From Sphingomonas sp. TREG-RG-20F-R18-01 (GTDB taxonomy: Bacteria > Pseudomonadota > Alphaproteobacteria > Sphingomonadales > Sphingomonadaceae), in the NCBI RefSeq assembly GCF_022662475.1, contig NZ_JAKNQQ010000001.1, positions 1,036,151 through 1,100,150 of the forward strand: a stretch of DNA of 64,000 nucleotides. Reading direction: 5' to 3'. This document shows positions 1 to 8,184 of this stretch, one piece after another; positions within the stretch are counted from its first letter, which is position 1; the number at the start of each line of letters is the position of its first letter. A model generated the notes under the pieces. The model was not told where the DNA came from. It saw nothing but the letters and a program-made list of their open reading frames with translations, and ran no database searches. Made by a program: the position numbers and the translations under genes.

Positions 1-1
1 C

Positions 2-739
2 GGCCACGTCACGCTGGATGCGGTGATCATGGACGATGCCGGCAACGTCGGTGCGGTCGCGGCGCTGGAAGATACGGTGCATGCCATTTCCGTCGCCCGG
101 CGCGTGATGGAGCAGACGCCCCATACGATGCTGGTCGGCGAAGGCGCGACACGGTTCGCGCGGGCACAGGGCTTCCCGCAGCGTAACCTGCTCACGCCCG
201 AGGCCGAGAAAGCGTGGCGCGACTGGCTGACGACCGCGCAGTATCGCCCCGAGGCGAACAGCGAGAACCGCCGCGCGCGGACGCCGGGGGGCGCGCTCGA
301 CCATGACACGATCGGCCTGCTCGCCCGCAATCCCGACGGTCGTCTCGCCGGCGCCTGCACGACATCCGGCATGGCGTTCAAGATGCGCGGTCGCGTCGGG
401 GATTCGCCGCAGGTCGGCAGCGGGCTGTATGTCGAGGCTGGCGTCGGTGCCGCGACCTCGACCGGGCTCGGCGAGGAAGTGACGCGGATCGCCGGAACCG
501 CGCGCGTCGTCGCGTCGATGCGCTCCGGGAAGTCGGCCCAGGCCGCGTGCGAGGAAGTGGTCAAACACATCGCCAGCCTGCGCGGCAACGCCATTCGCGG
601 CGTGCAGGTCGGGTTTCTCGCGCTGGATCCGCGCGGTAACGTCGGAGCATTCTGCCTGCTGCCGGGATTTACCTACGCGGTCACGGACATGGCGGGACGG
701 ACCACGATTCACCAGGGAACGTCGCTATTCCAGGCATAG
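2..739 (+). CDS. N4-(beta-N-acetylglucosaminyl)-L-asparaginase, C-terminal part (5' end outside window)
   Basis: This Ntn hydrolase cleaves the GlcNAc-asparagine bond left when N-glycoproteins are degraded. The reading frame is open to the window edge, and residues GHVTLDAV precede the first possible internal start (GTG at 23), so the gene begins upstream. The beta-subunit threonine lies in the motif DHDTIG (Thr codon at 308-310); in this family autocleavage before this Thr creates the nucleophile. The substrate-pocket motif GRVGDSP and the Gly-rich GVGAATSTGLGE stretch follow as in glycosylasparaginases. A signal peptide cannot be judged because the N-terminus is missing. It ends 30 bases before the conserved start of the CutC-family gene and heads a GlcNAc operon, which agrees with release of GlcNAc from glycoasparagine. 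The family assignment is firm; the substrate is inferred from family and context. Confidence 0.93.
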   Translation, partial: GHVTLDAVIMDDAGNVGAVAALEDTVHAISVARRVMEQTPHTMLVGEGATRFARAQGFPQRNLLTPEAEKAWRDWLTTAQYRPEANSENRRARTPGGALDHDTIGLLARNPDGRLAGACTTSGMAFKMRGRVGDSPQVGSGLYVEAGVGAATSTGLGEEVTRIAGTARVVASMRSGKSAQAACEEVVKHIASLRGNAIRGVQVGFLALDPRGNVGAFCLLPGFTYAVTDMAGRTTIHQGTSLFQA

Positions 740-768
740 CCGCAGGCTCGCGGCGCCGCCCGGGCGCC

Positions 769-1509
769 ACGCTGGAGGTCTGCGTCGAAACGATCGCGGG
801 ACTGCAGGCGGCGGCAGAAGGCGGCGCGGACCGGATCGAATTATGTGCCGCGCTGTCGGTTGGCGGCCTGACGCCGCCGGGATCGCTGATCCGGGCGGCC
901 GCCGCGGCGCCACTGCCGGTGCACCTGCTGGCCCGCCCCCGCGCCGGGGGCTTCCAATACGACGGCGCCGAACAGGCGCTGATCGCGGACGACGTGCGCG
1001 CCGCCGCGGAAGCGGGCCTCGCCGGGGTCGTGATCGGTGCCAGCACGCCGCAGCGAACGCTCGACGCCCCCGTGCTCGCGCGGCTGATCGAACACGCCAG
1101 GGCGCTGGGCGATGCGCGGGGCGAGCGCATGGCGGTGACCCTGCACCGCGCCTTCGATCTCGTCCCGGACCCGCGTGACGCGCTCGAGCTGGCGATCACA
1201 TTGGGCTTCGACCGGATCCTGACCTCCGGTGGGATGCCCCGCGCGATCGAGGGCGTGGCGACCCTGGCAGCGTTGCATGCCCAGGCCGCCGGAAGGATCA
1301 CCATCCTGGCGGGAAGCGGGATCAACAGCGAGACCGCCCCTGCCATCCTCGCCGCCGGGATCGGCGAACTCCACGCCTCCTGCCGAACCGTTCGCCGCGG
1401 TGCGGACGACACGCCGGAACGCCGCTTCGGGTTTGTCACCGCGGACAGCGGCGAAACCGATGCCGATCGCGTCGCGGAACTCGCTCGCCTCATCCATTTC
1501 CTTGCTTGA
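769..1509 (+). CDS. cutC: CutC-family TIM-barrel protein, no canonical start codon
   Basis: The product matches the CutC family, historically called copper homeostasis proteins: LEVCVETIAG at the N-terminus, GGADRIELC, VTLHRAFDLV, ILTSGG and ILAGSGIN. From the ACG at 769 it would be about 246 residues, the usual CutC length. No ATG, GTG or TTG exists in frame between the stop codon at 637-639 and the GTG at 919. Starting at 919 would delete the first strand and helix of the barrel. Candidate unusual starts are ACG (769), CTG (772) or ATA (736, overlapping the upstream TAG). The downstream frame is intact to the TGA at 1507-1509. Placement between a GlcNAc-asparaginase and GlcNAc catabolic genes suggests a sugar-related role rather than copper handling, but this is inference. 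It may also be a recently start-less pseudogene. Confidence 0.8.
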   Translation, partial: TLEVCVETIAGLQAAAEGGADRIELCAALSVGGLTPPGSLIRAAAAAPLPVHLLARPRAGGFQYDGAEQALIADDVRAAAEAGLAGVVIGASTPQRTLDAPVLARLIEHARALGDARGERMAVTLHRAFDLVPDPRDALELAITLGFDRILTSGGMPRAIEGVATLAALHAQAAGRITILAGSGINSETAPAILAAGIGELHASCRTVRRGADDTPERRFGFVTADSGETDADRVAELARLIHFLA

Positions 1510-1510
1510 G

Positions 1511-1528
1511 CAGTACCAATATATAACC
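1511..1528. promoter_or_regulatory. Candidate NagR-type operator/promoter upstream of the deaminase gene
   Basis: The 49-base gap before the SIS gene contains an AT-rich block, GTACCAATATATAACC, that stands out in this GC-rich DNA. Its reverse complement carries TATATTGGT, which also occurs upstream of the GH20 gene at 12072-12080. GntR/HutC-type GlcNAc regulators such as Bacillus NagR bind sites containing ATTGGT-like half sites. This suggests the PTS/nag genes have their own regulated promoter here. Binding is inferred, not shown. Confidence 0.45.
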
Positions 1529-1558
1529 TACGCTCAGAGCGAATTGAACGGACGGGCC

Positions 1559-2629
1559 ATGTACGACACCAATCCTGATGCAGCGACCGCCCCCGGGGCA
1601 CCCACGCTCATGTTCCGGGAAGCCGCGGAAGCCAGCGCCGCGGTCGAGCGGATGCTTGCCGCGAACGGCCCGGCGTTCGTCCGCCTCGGCAAACTGCTGC
1701 GCGATGCGCCGCCGTCGGTCGTGGTCACTTGCGCCCGGGGGTCGTCCGACCACGCTGCAACCTACGCGAAATATCTGATCGAAACGCGGATCGGCATTCT
1801 CGTCGCCTCCGCCGCGCCGTCGGTCGCGTCGGTCTATGCGGCACCGGCGGCACCGGGGAACGCCTTGTGCATCGCGATCTCGCAGAGCGGCCGCAGCCCG
1901 GACCTGCTTGCCACGGTCACCGCGCAAAAGGCTGCCGGGGCGCACGTCGTCGCGATGGTCAACGACACGACGTCCCCGCTCGCCGGGATGGCGGACACGC
2001 TGATCGCGCTGTCGGCCGGCACCGAGCGATCGGTGGCCGCGACCAAGTCGTACATCACGTCGCTGGCCGCGATCGCCGCGCTGGTCGCCGAATGGTCGCT
2101 CGACGAATCGCTCGCCGATGCCGTCATCGCGCTGCCCAAGTTGCTCGACCGGGCCTGGGGGTTCGACTGGCAACCGGTCGGGGGCACGCTGCAGGATGCG
2201 ACCAACCTGTTCGTCATCGGGCGCGGCCTGAGCCTGGCGGTGGCGCAGGAAGCGGCGCTCAAGCTCAAGGAAACCTGCGGCCTCCATGCCGAGGCGTTCA
2301 GTTCGGCCGAAGTGCGGCACGGACCGATGGCGATCGTCGGCCCGGGCTTTCCGATCATCGCGTTCGCGACGTCCGATGCCGTCGGGGATGACGTTCGCGC
2401 CGTCGCGGCGGAATTCGCCGGTCGTGGCGCCAAGGCGTGCCTTGCCGATGCCCGCGCCGACGGTGCGACGCAGACCCCGACGGCCGTTCCAGCCGCCAAG
2501 GCCGATCCGGCGATCGAGCCGATCCTGATGATCCAGAGCTTCTACCGAATGGCAGATGCCCTTTCCCGTGCGCGCGGCTATGATCCCGACGCGCCGAGCC
2601 ATCTCAGCAAGGTAACCCGGACGCTATGA
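1559..2629 (+). CDS. SIS-domain glucosamine-6-phosphate deaminase (NagB-II type)
   Basis: A 356-residue protein with two SIS sugar-isomerase domains (about residues 35-170 and 200-340) and no glutamine amidotransferase domain. It therefore fits the NagB-II/AgaS-type deaminases rather than GlmS. SIS motifs visible are CARGSSDHAA, ISQSGRSPD, SYITSLAA and the C-terminal AEVRHGP with SHLSKVTRTL. The expected reaction is glucosamine-6-P to fructose-6-P plus ammonia in the cytoplasm. The ATG at 1559 was chosen because homology starts just after it. The stop overlaps the nagA start by four bases (ATGA), indicating translational coupling. No classical nagB is present, so this protein most likely fills that step after NagA. 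AgaS-like use of galactosamine-6-P is less likely. Confidence 0.9.
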   Translation: MYDTNPDAATAPGAPTLMFREAAEASAAVERMLAANGPAFVRLGKLLRDAPPSVVVTCARGSSDHAATYAKYLIETRIGILVASAAPSVASVYAAPAAPGNALCIAISQSGRSPDLLATVTAQKAAGAHVVAMVNDTTSPLAGMADTLIALSAGTERSVAATKSYITSLAAIAALVAEWSLDESLADAVIALPKLLDRAWGFDWQPVGGTLQDATNLFVIGRGLSLAVAQEAALKLKETCGLHAEAFSSAEVRHGPMAIVGPGFPIIAFATSDAVGDDVRAVAAEFAGRGAKACLADARADGATQTPTAVPAAKADPAIEPILMIQSFYRMADALSRARGYDPDAPSHLSKVTRTL

Positions 2630-3783
2630 CTTCGTACAGTTTCGTGAACGGCCATATCGTCACCGCGGGCGGAGTCCGCGATGCGGTGACGATCGACGTC
2701 GAGAACAGCGTGATCGTTGGCCTGCGCGACGGCGCGGCGGCGGGCGCAACCGATCTCGATGGCGGGTGGATGATGCCCGGGTTCATCGACACGCAGGTCA
2801 ATGGCGGCGGCGGCGTGCTGTTCAACGATGCGCTGACCGTCGCGGGCATTGCGGCGATCGGCAATGCGCATCGCCCCTATGGGACCACCGCCTATCTGCC
2901 CACGCTGATCAGCGATTCGACCGATGCGATCGCGCAGGCGCTAGACGCGACCGACGCGGCGATCGCGGCGGGCGTGCCCGGTGTCGTCGGCGCGCATATC
3001 GAAGGCCCTGTGATCAACGTGACGCGCAAGGGCATCCACGACCCGAAACACTTCGGGACGCTCGACGACCGGCTGATGGACGTGTTGCTCAAGCCGCGCC
3101 GTGGCCGCGTCATGGTCACGCTCGCGCCGGAGATCGCGCCGCTCGACCGGATCACCGCCCTGGCGCGTGCGGGCGTGCGCGTCAGTCTCGGCCACAGCGA
3201 TGCGACCCATGCGCAGGCGCGGGACGGCTTTGCCGCGGGGATCACCGGGGTGACGCATCTGTTCAACGCGATGTCGCCGCTGGTGCATCGCGCACCGGGC
3301 GTGGTGGGCGCGGCGCTGGATGACCAGCAGGTGTATTGCGGGCTGATCGCGGATGGCTTCCATGCCGACGATGCCGTGCTCCGCGTCGCGCTGCGGGCGC
3401 GTCCGCTCGACCGGATGATGCTGGTGTCCGACGCGATGCCATGCGTGAATGCGCAGGTGAAGGACTTCGTCCTGCAGGGTCGCGCGATTCACGTCGAGGG
3501 CGGGCGCTGCGTCGGGGCCGACGGGACGCTGGCGGGATCGGATCTCGACATGGCGCGCGCGGTGCGCAACACCGTCTTGAACCTTGGCGTAGCGCCGGAA
3601 CAGGCAGCGGCCATGGCGGCGACCAACCCGGCTGCGTTCCTCGGGCTGTCGGCGGTACGGGGCAGCCTTGCGCCCGGCCAGCGCGCGGATTGGGTCATCC
3701 TCGACACGGGGTTCCAGCCGCATACCACGACGATTGGCGGCGCGGTTGCCGCAACCGCCCGCCGCGACATCGTTCCAGCCTGA
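2626..3783 (+). CDS. nagA: N-acetylglucosamine-6-phosphate deacetylase
   Basis: NagA removes acetate from GlcNAc-6-P, the product of PTS import, giving glucosamine-6-P for the upstream-encoded deaminase. The 385-residue length is normal. Amidohydrolase motifs appear in order: PGFIDTQVNG (residues 51-60), HIEGP (124-128, metal-binding Glu), GHSDA (189-193, metal His), HLFNAM (211-216, metal His) and VSDAM (267-271, catalytic Asp). The start ATG overlaps the deaminase stop. A 52-base gap with a hairpin separates it from the PTS gene. No signal peptide is seen, so it is cytoplasmic. All catalytic elements are present. Confidence 0.97.
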   Translation: MTSYSFVNGHIVTAGGVRDAVTIDVENSVIVGLRDGAAAGATDLDGGWMMPGFIDTQVNGGGGVLFNDALTVAGIAAIGNAHRPYGTTAYLPTLISDSTDAIAQALDATDAAIAAGVPGVVGAHIEGPVINVTRKGIHDPKHFGTLDDRLMDVLLKPRRGRVMVTLAPEIAPLDRITALARAGVRVSLGHSDATHAQARDGFAAGITGVTHLFNAMSPLVHRAPGVVGAALDDQQVYCGLIADGFHADDAVLRVALRARPLDRMMLVSDAMPCVNAQVKDFVLQGRAIHVEGGRCVGADGTLAGSDLDMARAVRNTVLNLGVAPEQAAAMAATNPAAFLGLSAVRGSLAPGQRADWVILDTGFQPHTTTIGGAVAATARRDIVPA

Positions 3784-3790
3784 TAACGGC

Positions 3791-3810
3791 GCGTGCCGCC
3801 TGCGGCACGC
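3791..3810 (+). other. Intra-operon hairpin followed by a run of nine C
   Basis: GCGTGCCGC, CT, GCGGCACGC forms a perfect 9-bp stem with a two-base gap, so the real loop would be about four bases. It is followed by T and nine consecutive C (3812-3820), then the AGGAG ribosome binding site (3826-3830) of the PTS gene. There is no T-run, so it is not a standard intrinsic terminator. It could mark an RNA processing or stability boundary between nagA and the PTS genes. Confidence 0.5.
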
Positions 3811-3835
3811 TCCCCCCCCCGATCGAGGAGACACC

Positions 3836-6358
3836 ATGGCGCCGATCATCCTGTCAGCACCTTTGGAAGGTTGGGTCACCCCGCTCGAAGCGGTGCCCGA
3901 TCCGGTGTTCGCGGGACGGATGCTCGGCGACGGTATTGCGATCGATCCGACCGGGGACACGCTGCACGCGCCCTGCGCCGGGCGCATCGTCGGCCTTCAG
4001 GCGACCGGCCACGCGATCACGATCGAGGCCGAGAACGGCGCCCAGATCCTGATGCATCTCGGGATCGACACGGTCGCGCTGGACGGGCGAGGCTTCACCC
4101 CGCTGGTCGCGATCGGGGATCAGGTTGCTTCGGGGGATCCGCTGATCCGGTTCGACCTCGACCTGCTGGTCCAGTCGGCGCGGGCGGTCATCACGCCGAT
4201 CCTGCTGACCGAAACCGGCGGGACCGTCGTGTCCGATATCGCCGCGCCGGGACCGATCGCGGTGGGTGCCGCGCTGATGACGTTGCAACCGACGGCGACA
4301 TCCGCCGGCGCGCCGCAGGAACCGCACGATGCGAGCGGCATCAGCACGACGCGGACGCTCCGGATCGACCTGCCGCATGGCTTGCACGCCCGTCCCGCCG
4401 CGCGCATCGCCGCGCTGGCGCGCGAGCGCGATGCCACGGTGACGATCGCCAAGGGGGATCGCTCTGCCTCCGCGCGCAGCCCGACCGGAATGCTTGGTCT
4501 CGGCATCGCGTTCGGCGACAAGATCACGTTGAGCGCGCACGGGCACGATGCCGACCAGGCGCTGGACGCCCTCGTCGCGCTGATCGCCGGCGGCATGGGA
4601 GAAGCGCCAGCGACACCGGCGATCCCGTCCCCTTCCCTGCCCCCGTCGCCGGTCCCCGACGATCTGGCGCCCGGCACGATCGGCGGCGTCTGCGCGGCCC
4701 CCGGACTCGCGGTCGGGCCGGTCCGCCAGCACCGGACCGCGGATATCGAGGTTCCTGTACATGGGCGCGGCATCGCTGCGGAGACCCAGGCCTTCGACGA
4801 CGCGCATAGCCAGCTGGTGCAGGATGTCGCGCGCCAGGCGCTCGCAGCGCGGGGGCCGGCGCAGGCCATCCTCCAGGCGCATGCAGCGCTGCTCGACGAT
4901 CCGGAACTGCGCGAAGCGACCGATGCGGGTATCGCGCGCGGCGAAAGCGCAGGCCAGGCGTGGCGCATGGCGATCCGGCAGCAGGCGTACATCCTCCGCA
5001 CGGGCGGCAACGCCCGGCTGGCCGAGCGGGCGGACGACCTGCTGGACCTGGAACGACGCCTGCTGGCGCTGCTCGTTGGCGCAGCCCCGACCGTCGACCT
5101 TTATGCCGTCGGCACGATCCTGATCGCGGACGATCTATTGCCGTCCGATCTGATCGCCATTCCGGAAGGGCTGGCGGCCTTGTGCATCGCCCGTGGCGGA
5201 CCGACGTCGCACGTCGCCATCCTCGCGGCGTCGATGGGCCTGCCGACGCTGGTCGCTGCCGGTGCCGCCGTCCTCGACATCGCCGAGGGCACGCGGATCA
5301 TCGTCGACGCGAACAAGGGCCGGCTATTGTCGCATCCGACCGCCGACGAGATTGCCGCCGCCGAAGTGCAACAGGCCGCGACCGCGCGCAGGCGCGCCGA
5401 TGCGCTCGCCACGGCGGCGGTAGCATGCCACACTGCCGATGGCACGCGGATCGAGGTGTTCGCCAATCTGGGCGCGGCATCCGAAGCCGCACCGGCGGTG
5501 GCCAATGGCGCCGAAGGCTGCGGCCTGCTCCGCACCGAATTCCTGTTCCTGGACCGCGACACCGCCCCCAGCGTCGCCGAGCAGCATCGGGATTATCAGG
5601 CCATCGCCGACGGGCTCGCAGGACGCCCGCTGATCGTCCGGCTGCTCGACATCGGGGGCGACAAGCCCGCCCCCTATCTGACGATGGCGGCCGAGGAAAA
5701 CCCGGCGCTGGGCTTGCGCGGCATTCGCGTCGGGCTGGCGCATCCGGCATTGCTGGAGGATCAGTTGCGCGCGATCCTGCAGGTGCAGCCGATCGGGCAG
5801 TGCCGCATCATGCTGCCGATGGTCGCGCGGGTCGAGGAACTGCGCGACGTTCGGCGCGTGCTGGACCGGCTCCGCGCCGAGATGGAGATCGCGACGCCGA
5901 TCGCGCTCGGCATCATGGTCGAAACGCCCGCCGCCGCGGTCACCGCCGACACGCTCGCGCGCGAGGCGGATTTCCTGTCGATCGGCACCAACGACCTGAC
6001 ACAATATACGCTCGCGATGGACCGCGCGAACCCCGCGGTCGCCAGCGCGCTCGACGGATTGCACCCGGCGGTGCTGCGCCTGATCGCGCAGACCTGCCGT
6101 GGCGGTGCGATGCATGGGCGATGGACGGGGGTGTGCGGCAGCCTCGCTTCCGATCCGCTCGCGGTGCCGATTCTGCTCGGGCTTGGCGTGACCGAACTCT
6201 CCGCCGCGCCCGCAATGGTCCCGACGATCAAGGCGCGCGTGCGCGAAATATCCCTCGAGGCCTGCCGCGCGCATGCACAGGCGGTCCTCGCCTGTGCATG
6301 CGCGCCGGAAGTCCGCACGCTCGCCCGACGCTTTGCCTCCGAGGAGACCCCGGCATGA
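3836..6358 (+). CDS. nagF: Fused PTS phosphotransferase: EIIA(Glc-type)-HPr-EI
   Basis: An 840-residue fusion carrying the phosphoryl relay for GlcNAc import. Residues 1-150 are EIIA of the glucose family with the phospho-His in MHLGIDTV (His74). Residues about 172-253 are HPr with GLHARPAAR (His184). A Pro-rich linker (257-277) leads to EI, about 280-835, with the active-site GGPTSH (His459), the PEP-binding region and the C-terminal GVCGSLASDP (Cys767). All four catalytic positions are intact, so PEP can be the direct donor with no external EI or HPr. The start at 3836 is supported by AGGAG five bases upstream; longer upstream reading has no homology. The stop overlaps the nagE start (ATGA). 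Cytoplasmic; expected partner is the NagE-type permease encoded next. Confidence 0.96.
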   Translation: MAPIILSAPLEGWVTPLEAVPDPVFAGRMLGDGIAIDPTGDTLHAPCAGRIVGLQATGHAITIEAENGAQILMHLGIDTVALDGRGFTPLVAIGDQVASGDPLIRFDLDLLVQSARAVITPILLTETGGTVVSDIAAPGPIAVGAALMTLQPTATSAGAPQEPHDASGISTTRTLRIDLPHGLHARPAARIAALARERDATVTIAKGDRSASARSPTGMLGLGIAFGDKITLSAHGHDADQALDALVALIAGGMGEAPATPAIPSPSLPPSPVPDDLAPGTIGGVCAAPGLAVGPVRQHRTADIEVPVHGRGIAAETQAFDDAHSQLVQDVARQALAARGPAQAILQAHAALLDDPELREATDAGIARGESAGQAWRMAIRQQAYILRTGGNARLAERADDLLDLERRLLALLVGAAPTVDLYAVGTILIADDLLPSDLIAIPEGLAALCIARGGPTSHVAILAASMGLPTLVAAGAAVLDIAEGTRIIVDANKGRLLSHPTADEIAAAEVQQAATARRRADALATAAVACHTADGTRIEVFANLGAASEAAPAVANGAEGCGLLRTEFLFLDRDTAPSVAEQHRDYQAIADGLAGRPLIVRLLDIGGDKPAPYLTMAAEENPALGLRGIRVGLAHPALLEDQLRAILQVQPIGQCRIMLPMVARVEELRDVRRVLDRLRAEMEIATPIALGIMVETPAAAVTADTLAREADFLSIGTNDLTQYTLAMDRANPAVASALDGLHPAVLRLIAQTCRGGAMHGRWTGVCGSLASDPLAVPILLGLGVTELSAAPAMVPTIKARVREISLEACRAHAQAVLACACAPEVRTLARRFASEETPA

Positions 6359-8076
6359 AACCGAACCTTGGCGGACTGCAATCGCTGGGTCGCGCGCTGA
6401 TGCTGCCGATCGCGGTCCTGCCGATCGCCGGGCTGCTGCTCCGCCTGGGCCAGCCCGACCTGCTCGGCATCCCGTTCATGGGCGCGGCGGGCCAGGCGAT
6501 CTTCGACCATCTCGGTCTGCTCTTCGCGCTCGGCGTCGCGACCGGTTTCGCGCGCGATGGCAATGGCGCGGCGTGCCTCGCCGGTGTCACCTGTTTCCTG
6601 GTGACGACCGAGGCGGGCAAGACCCTGCTGGTCGTGCCGCCGTCCGAACTCGCCGGCTTCACCGGACCCGCGGTCGATCTCGCGACCGCAGCGTGGAAGG
6701 CGAAGGTCATGGCCCGCCTCGACGTACCGATCGGCATCCTGTCGGGACTGGTCGGCGGGCTGTTCTACAACCGCTTCTCGGCAATGAAACTGCCCGAATA
6801 TCTGGCGTTTTTCGGCGGCCGGCGGTTCGTGCCGATCATCAGCGGGCTGGCCGGACTGGTGCTCGCCGCCGTCGTCGGCTTCGCGTTTCACGGGATCAGC
6901 GCGGCGATCGACGCGATCAGCCTTGCGGCGACCGGCGCCGGCGCCCCCGGCGTGTTCGTCTTCGGCCTGTTGAACCGCCTGCTGCTCGTCACCGGACTGC
7001 ATCACCTGCTCAACAACATCGCGTGGTTCGTGGTGGGCGACTTCCACGGCACGACCGGCGATCTGCGCCGCTTCTTCGCGGGCGACCCGAACGCGGGCAG
7101 CTTTATGGCGGGGTTCTTCCCGGTGATGATGTTCGGCCTGCCGGCGGCGTGCCTCGCCATGTACCATGCGACGCGGGCCGATCGGCGCAAGGCGGTCGGC
7201 GGGATGCTGTTCAGCCTCGCCCTCACGTCGATGCTGACCGGCGTGACCGAGCCGATCGAATTCAGCTTCATGTTTCTCGCGCCCGTGCTGTTCGTGATCC
7301 ATGCGGTGCTGACCGGATTGTCGATGGCGATCATGGACCTGCTCGGGGTCAAGATGGGGTTCGGCTTTTCGGCGGGGCTGTTCGATTATGTGCTGAACTT
7401 CGGCAAGGCGACCCGCCCGCTGATGCTGCTGCCGATCGGCGCGATCTATTTTGCGCTCTACTACGGCCTGTTCCGGTTCTTCATCCAGCGGTTCGACTTG
7501 CCGACTCCGGGCCGCGAACCGCTGTCCGAAACGCCGGTCGCGGTGGCGCCCGTCGCGCCGGGCGGGCGGGGGCAGGCCTTCGCCCAGGCGCTTGGCGGCG
7601 CGGGCAATCTGGCATCGGTCGGGGCGTGCACGACCCGGCTACGATTGGTGGTACGCGACCAGGCACTGGTCGATGACGGCGCGTTGAAGGCGCTTGGCGC
7701 GCGCGGCATGATCCGTCCTTCGGCGACCGCGCTACAGGTCGTGCTGGGGCCGGTCGCGGACATCGTTGCGGTCGAAATTCGCGATGCGCTCGCCGCCGGA
7801 ATTCCCGACTCCCCCGCCGCGCCGCGCGTCGAGGCTCCGGTCGCAATCGCGGATCTGGCGCTGGCCGTACCGCTCGTCGCGGCGCTCGGCGGGGCCGCCA
7901 ATATCACGGGCAGCACGCGCCATCACGGCCGCTTGAGGATCGCGCTGCGCGATGCCACGGCGGCCGACGATGCGGCGCTCGGGGCGTTGCAGTTCCACGG
8001 GGTGGCGCGCCCCAGCCAGAACGTGCTGCATTTGCTGGGCGATGACGAACTGCTGGGGCGCCTGGCGAACGGCTGA
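6355..8076 (+). CDS. nagE: PTS GlcNAc permease EIIC with tandem EIIB domains (second lacks Cys)
   Basis: A 573-residue inner-membrane permease of the glucose/GlcNAc PTS family. EIIC occupies about residues 1-380 with many membrane segments and the conserved GVTEPIEFSF (296-305). A normal EIIB follows (about 405-485) with the phospho-Cys in SVGACTTRLR (Cys425). A second EIIB-like domain occupies about 500-570. Alignment through the shared LGGAxN and RLR positions places His523 where Cys is expected (STRHHGRLR), so this copy cannot be phosphorylated in the usual way. The start ATG overlaps the stop of the EIIA-HPr-EI gene. GlcNAc rather than glucose is the likely substrate because the gene follows the deaminase and nagA genes. 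Confidence 0.95.
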   Translation: MKPNLGGLQSLGRALMLPIAVLPIAGLLLRLGQPDLLGIPFMGAAGQAIFDHLGLLFALGVATGFARDGNGAACLAGVTCFLVTTEAGKTLLVVPPSELAGFTGPAVDLATAAWKAKVMARLDVPIGILSGLVGGLFYNRFSAMKLPEYLAFFGGRRFVPIISGLAGLVLAAVVGFAFHGISAAIDAISLAATGAGAPGVFVFGLLNRLLLVTGLHHLLNNIAWFVVGDFHGTTGDLRRFFAGDPNAGSFMAGFFPVMMFGLPAACLAMYHATRADRRKAVGGMLFSLALTSMLTGVTEPIEFSFMFLAPVLFVIHAVLTGLSMAIMDLLGVKMGFGFSAGLFDYVLNFGKATRPLMLLPIGAIYFALYYGLFRFFIQRFDLPTPGREPLSETPVAVAPVAPGGRGQAFAQALGGAGNLASVGACTTRLRLVVRDQALVDDGALKALGARGMIRPSATALQVVLGPVADIVAVEIRDALAAGIPDSPAAPRVEAPVAIADLALAVPLVAALGGAANITGSTRHHGRLRIALRDATAADDAALGALQFHGVARPSQNVLHLLGDDELLGRLANG

Positions 8077-8184
8077 GGCTGGCCGGGCCGCCCGCGAGCG
8101 ATCTCGCCGGCGACCTAGGGTGCGGAGCGGCGGCCTCCTGCGCCTTCGGCCCATCGAGACCGGCCGCAAAGGATCGCAGCCGCG

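Noticed and set aside
23..739. Reading the first gene as complete from the GTG at 23
   Set aside because: The frame is open to the window edge with homologous residues before it, and the alpha-subunit part of the family is missing.
1559..2629. GlmS (glucosamine-6-P synthase) annotation for the SIS protein
   Set aside because: No N-terminal Cys amidotransferase domain, and the gene lies with nagA and PTS genes in a catabolic operon.
4960..8076. A single 1038-residue protein ending in NagE
   Set aside because: The first 465 residues are an Arg-rich out-of-frame shadow of the EI domain; the true start is the ATG at 6355.
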